Assembly (NCBI GenBank): GCA_002425685.1
Contig: DIMS01000115.1
Span: 1 to 40,096 of the forward strand
From: Synergistaceae bacterium UBA5560
Lineage (GTDB): Bacteria; Synergistota; Synergistia; Synergistales; Aminiphilaceae
Reading direction: 5' to 3'
DNA: 40,096 nt
Numbering within the stretch: the stretch's first letter is position 1; each line of letters starts with the position of its first letter. The notes below the pieces were generated by a model. It was not told the origin of the DNA. It did not search any database and saw only the letters and a program-made list of their open reading frames with translations. The position numbers were made by a program, and so were the translations under genes. This document shows, in pieces, positions 39,555 through 40,096 of this stretch.

Positions 39555-40096
39555 ATGGCCAAAAAAGAACTGAGGGGGAGAGACAAAGCTGCCATCCTCT
39601 TGGTTTCTCTGGGCCCTGAAGTGGCAGGACTCATCTACAAGCAGCTCGACGAGGGGACCATTGAGCTGCTTACACTCGAAATCGCCAACCTGCGGAAAAT
39701 CACTCCGGATGTCAAGCTCCAGGTCCTCAAAGAGGCCCAGGAGCTGCTCATGGCCAAGGAATTCCTTTCCCAGGGGGGCGTGGATTACGCACGGTCGCTC
39801 CTGGAGCAGGCCCTCGGGTCCGAGCGCGCCCAGGAAATCCTCCGACGCATCACCGCGAGCCTTCAGGTACGTCCCTTCGACTTCATGCGCCACACTGACG
39901 CACAACAAGTTCTCAGCTTCATCCAGGGAGAGCATCCCCAGACTATCGCCCTCATTCTCTCCTATCTCGTTCCCGAACAGGCTGCGGCGATCATGGGCGG
40001 TCTGCCCGCCAACATTCAGTGGGATGTGACGCGGCGTATCGCCACCATGGACAGGATCACTCCGGAAGTCCTGCGGGAGGTGGAGCGGGTGCTGGA
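39555..40096 (+). CDS. fliG: Flagellar motor switch protein FliG, 5' part
   Basis: The first 180 codons; the gene runs off the window (the family is about 335 residues). N-terminal domain with RGRDKAAILLVSLGPEVAGLIYKQLDEGTIE that binds FliF, and the start of the middle domain with FDFMRHTDAQQVLSFIQGEHPQTIALILSYL, including the EHPQTIA motif for FliM binding. GAGGAAGGG lies upstream of the ATG. The torque-generating C-terminal domain is outside. Confidence 0.95.
   Translation, partial: MAKKELRGRDKAAILLVSLGPEVAGLIYKQLDEGTIELLTLEIANLRKITPDVKLQVLKEAQELLMAKEFLSQGGVDYARSLLEQALGSERAQEILRRITASLQVRPFDFMRHTDAQQVLSFIQGEHPQTIALILSYLVPEQAAAIMGGLPANIQWDVTRRIATMDRITPEVLREVERVL

Noticed and set aside
1..40096. 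CRISPR arrays, insertion sequences, prophage or other mobile elements
   Set aside because: No spaced direct repeats, transposase or integrase other than XerC, and no sharp change in composition were seen.

Overview
The window is chromosomal DNA from a GC-rich, flagellated, anaerobic amino-acid-fermenting bacterium, most likely a member of Synergistota. This placement is inferred from gene content: two ferredoxin-dependent 2-oxoacid oxidoreductases, a Firmicutes-style topA-trmFO-xerC-hslVU-codY block followed by flgBC and fliEFG, a ylqF-rnhB-ylqG-ylqH block, and oxygen-defence proteins of the superoxide-reductase, rubrerythrin and peroxiredoxin type. No transposon, prophage, CRISPR array or rRNA is visible.

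Layout. 1-2490 (minus strand): a small zinc-ribbon protein, a DUF554 membrane protein and a pair made of a CcdA-like two-cysteine permease and an anchored CPTC thioredoxin-like protein. 2641-7808 (plus): a KorAB-type oxidoreductase, then peroxiredoxin, a 64-residue two-helix protein with a His-x13-His helix and an exported superoxide-reductase-like protein, a terminator, a class II aldolase and a membrane protein. 7836-11383 (minus): a PAS-rich histidine kinase and a receiver-kinase hybrid with a 4-base overlap. 11680-14826 (plus): a diiron protein, a membrane protein with a degenerate GGDEF domain and an unrecognised 393-residue protein. 14964-15049: tRNA-Ser(UGA). 15282-17958: a CoA-binding protein and a nifS-nifU-MOSC operon behind a promoter with a palindromic operator. 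17959-18620: about 660 bases with no supported gene. 18621-21474: thioesterase-iorA-iorB. 21601-28619: a pseudopilin, lepB behind a palindrome-covered promoter, ylqF, rnhB, a FliK-like and an FlhB-C-like gene, yraN, comM and dprA, mostly overlapping. 28647-36336: a small unknown gene, topA, trmFO, xerC, hslV, hslU and codY. 36595-40096: flgB, flgC, terminator, fliE, fliF and the first 180 codons of fliG.

How the genes work together. KorAB and IorAB oxidise 2-oxoacids from amino-acid breakdown to acyl-CoA and reduced ferredoxin, and a thioesterase sits directly in front of IorAB. The peroxide/superoxide genes protect these oxygen-sensitive enzymes, and NifS/NifU supply their iron-sulfur clusters. 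CodY, which in other bacteria reads branched-chain amino acids and GTP, lies directly before the flagellar genes.

The points most worth a second look are the mini-cytochrome/superoxide-reductase-like cluster (5364-6476), the CcdA-like/CPTC pair (1286-2484), the thioesterase-IorAB operon, two genes whose extended -10 box lies exactly 7 bases before an ATG (possible leaderless messages), and the unassigned palindromic operators at nifS and lepB.
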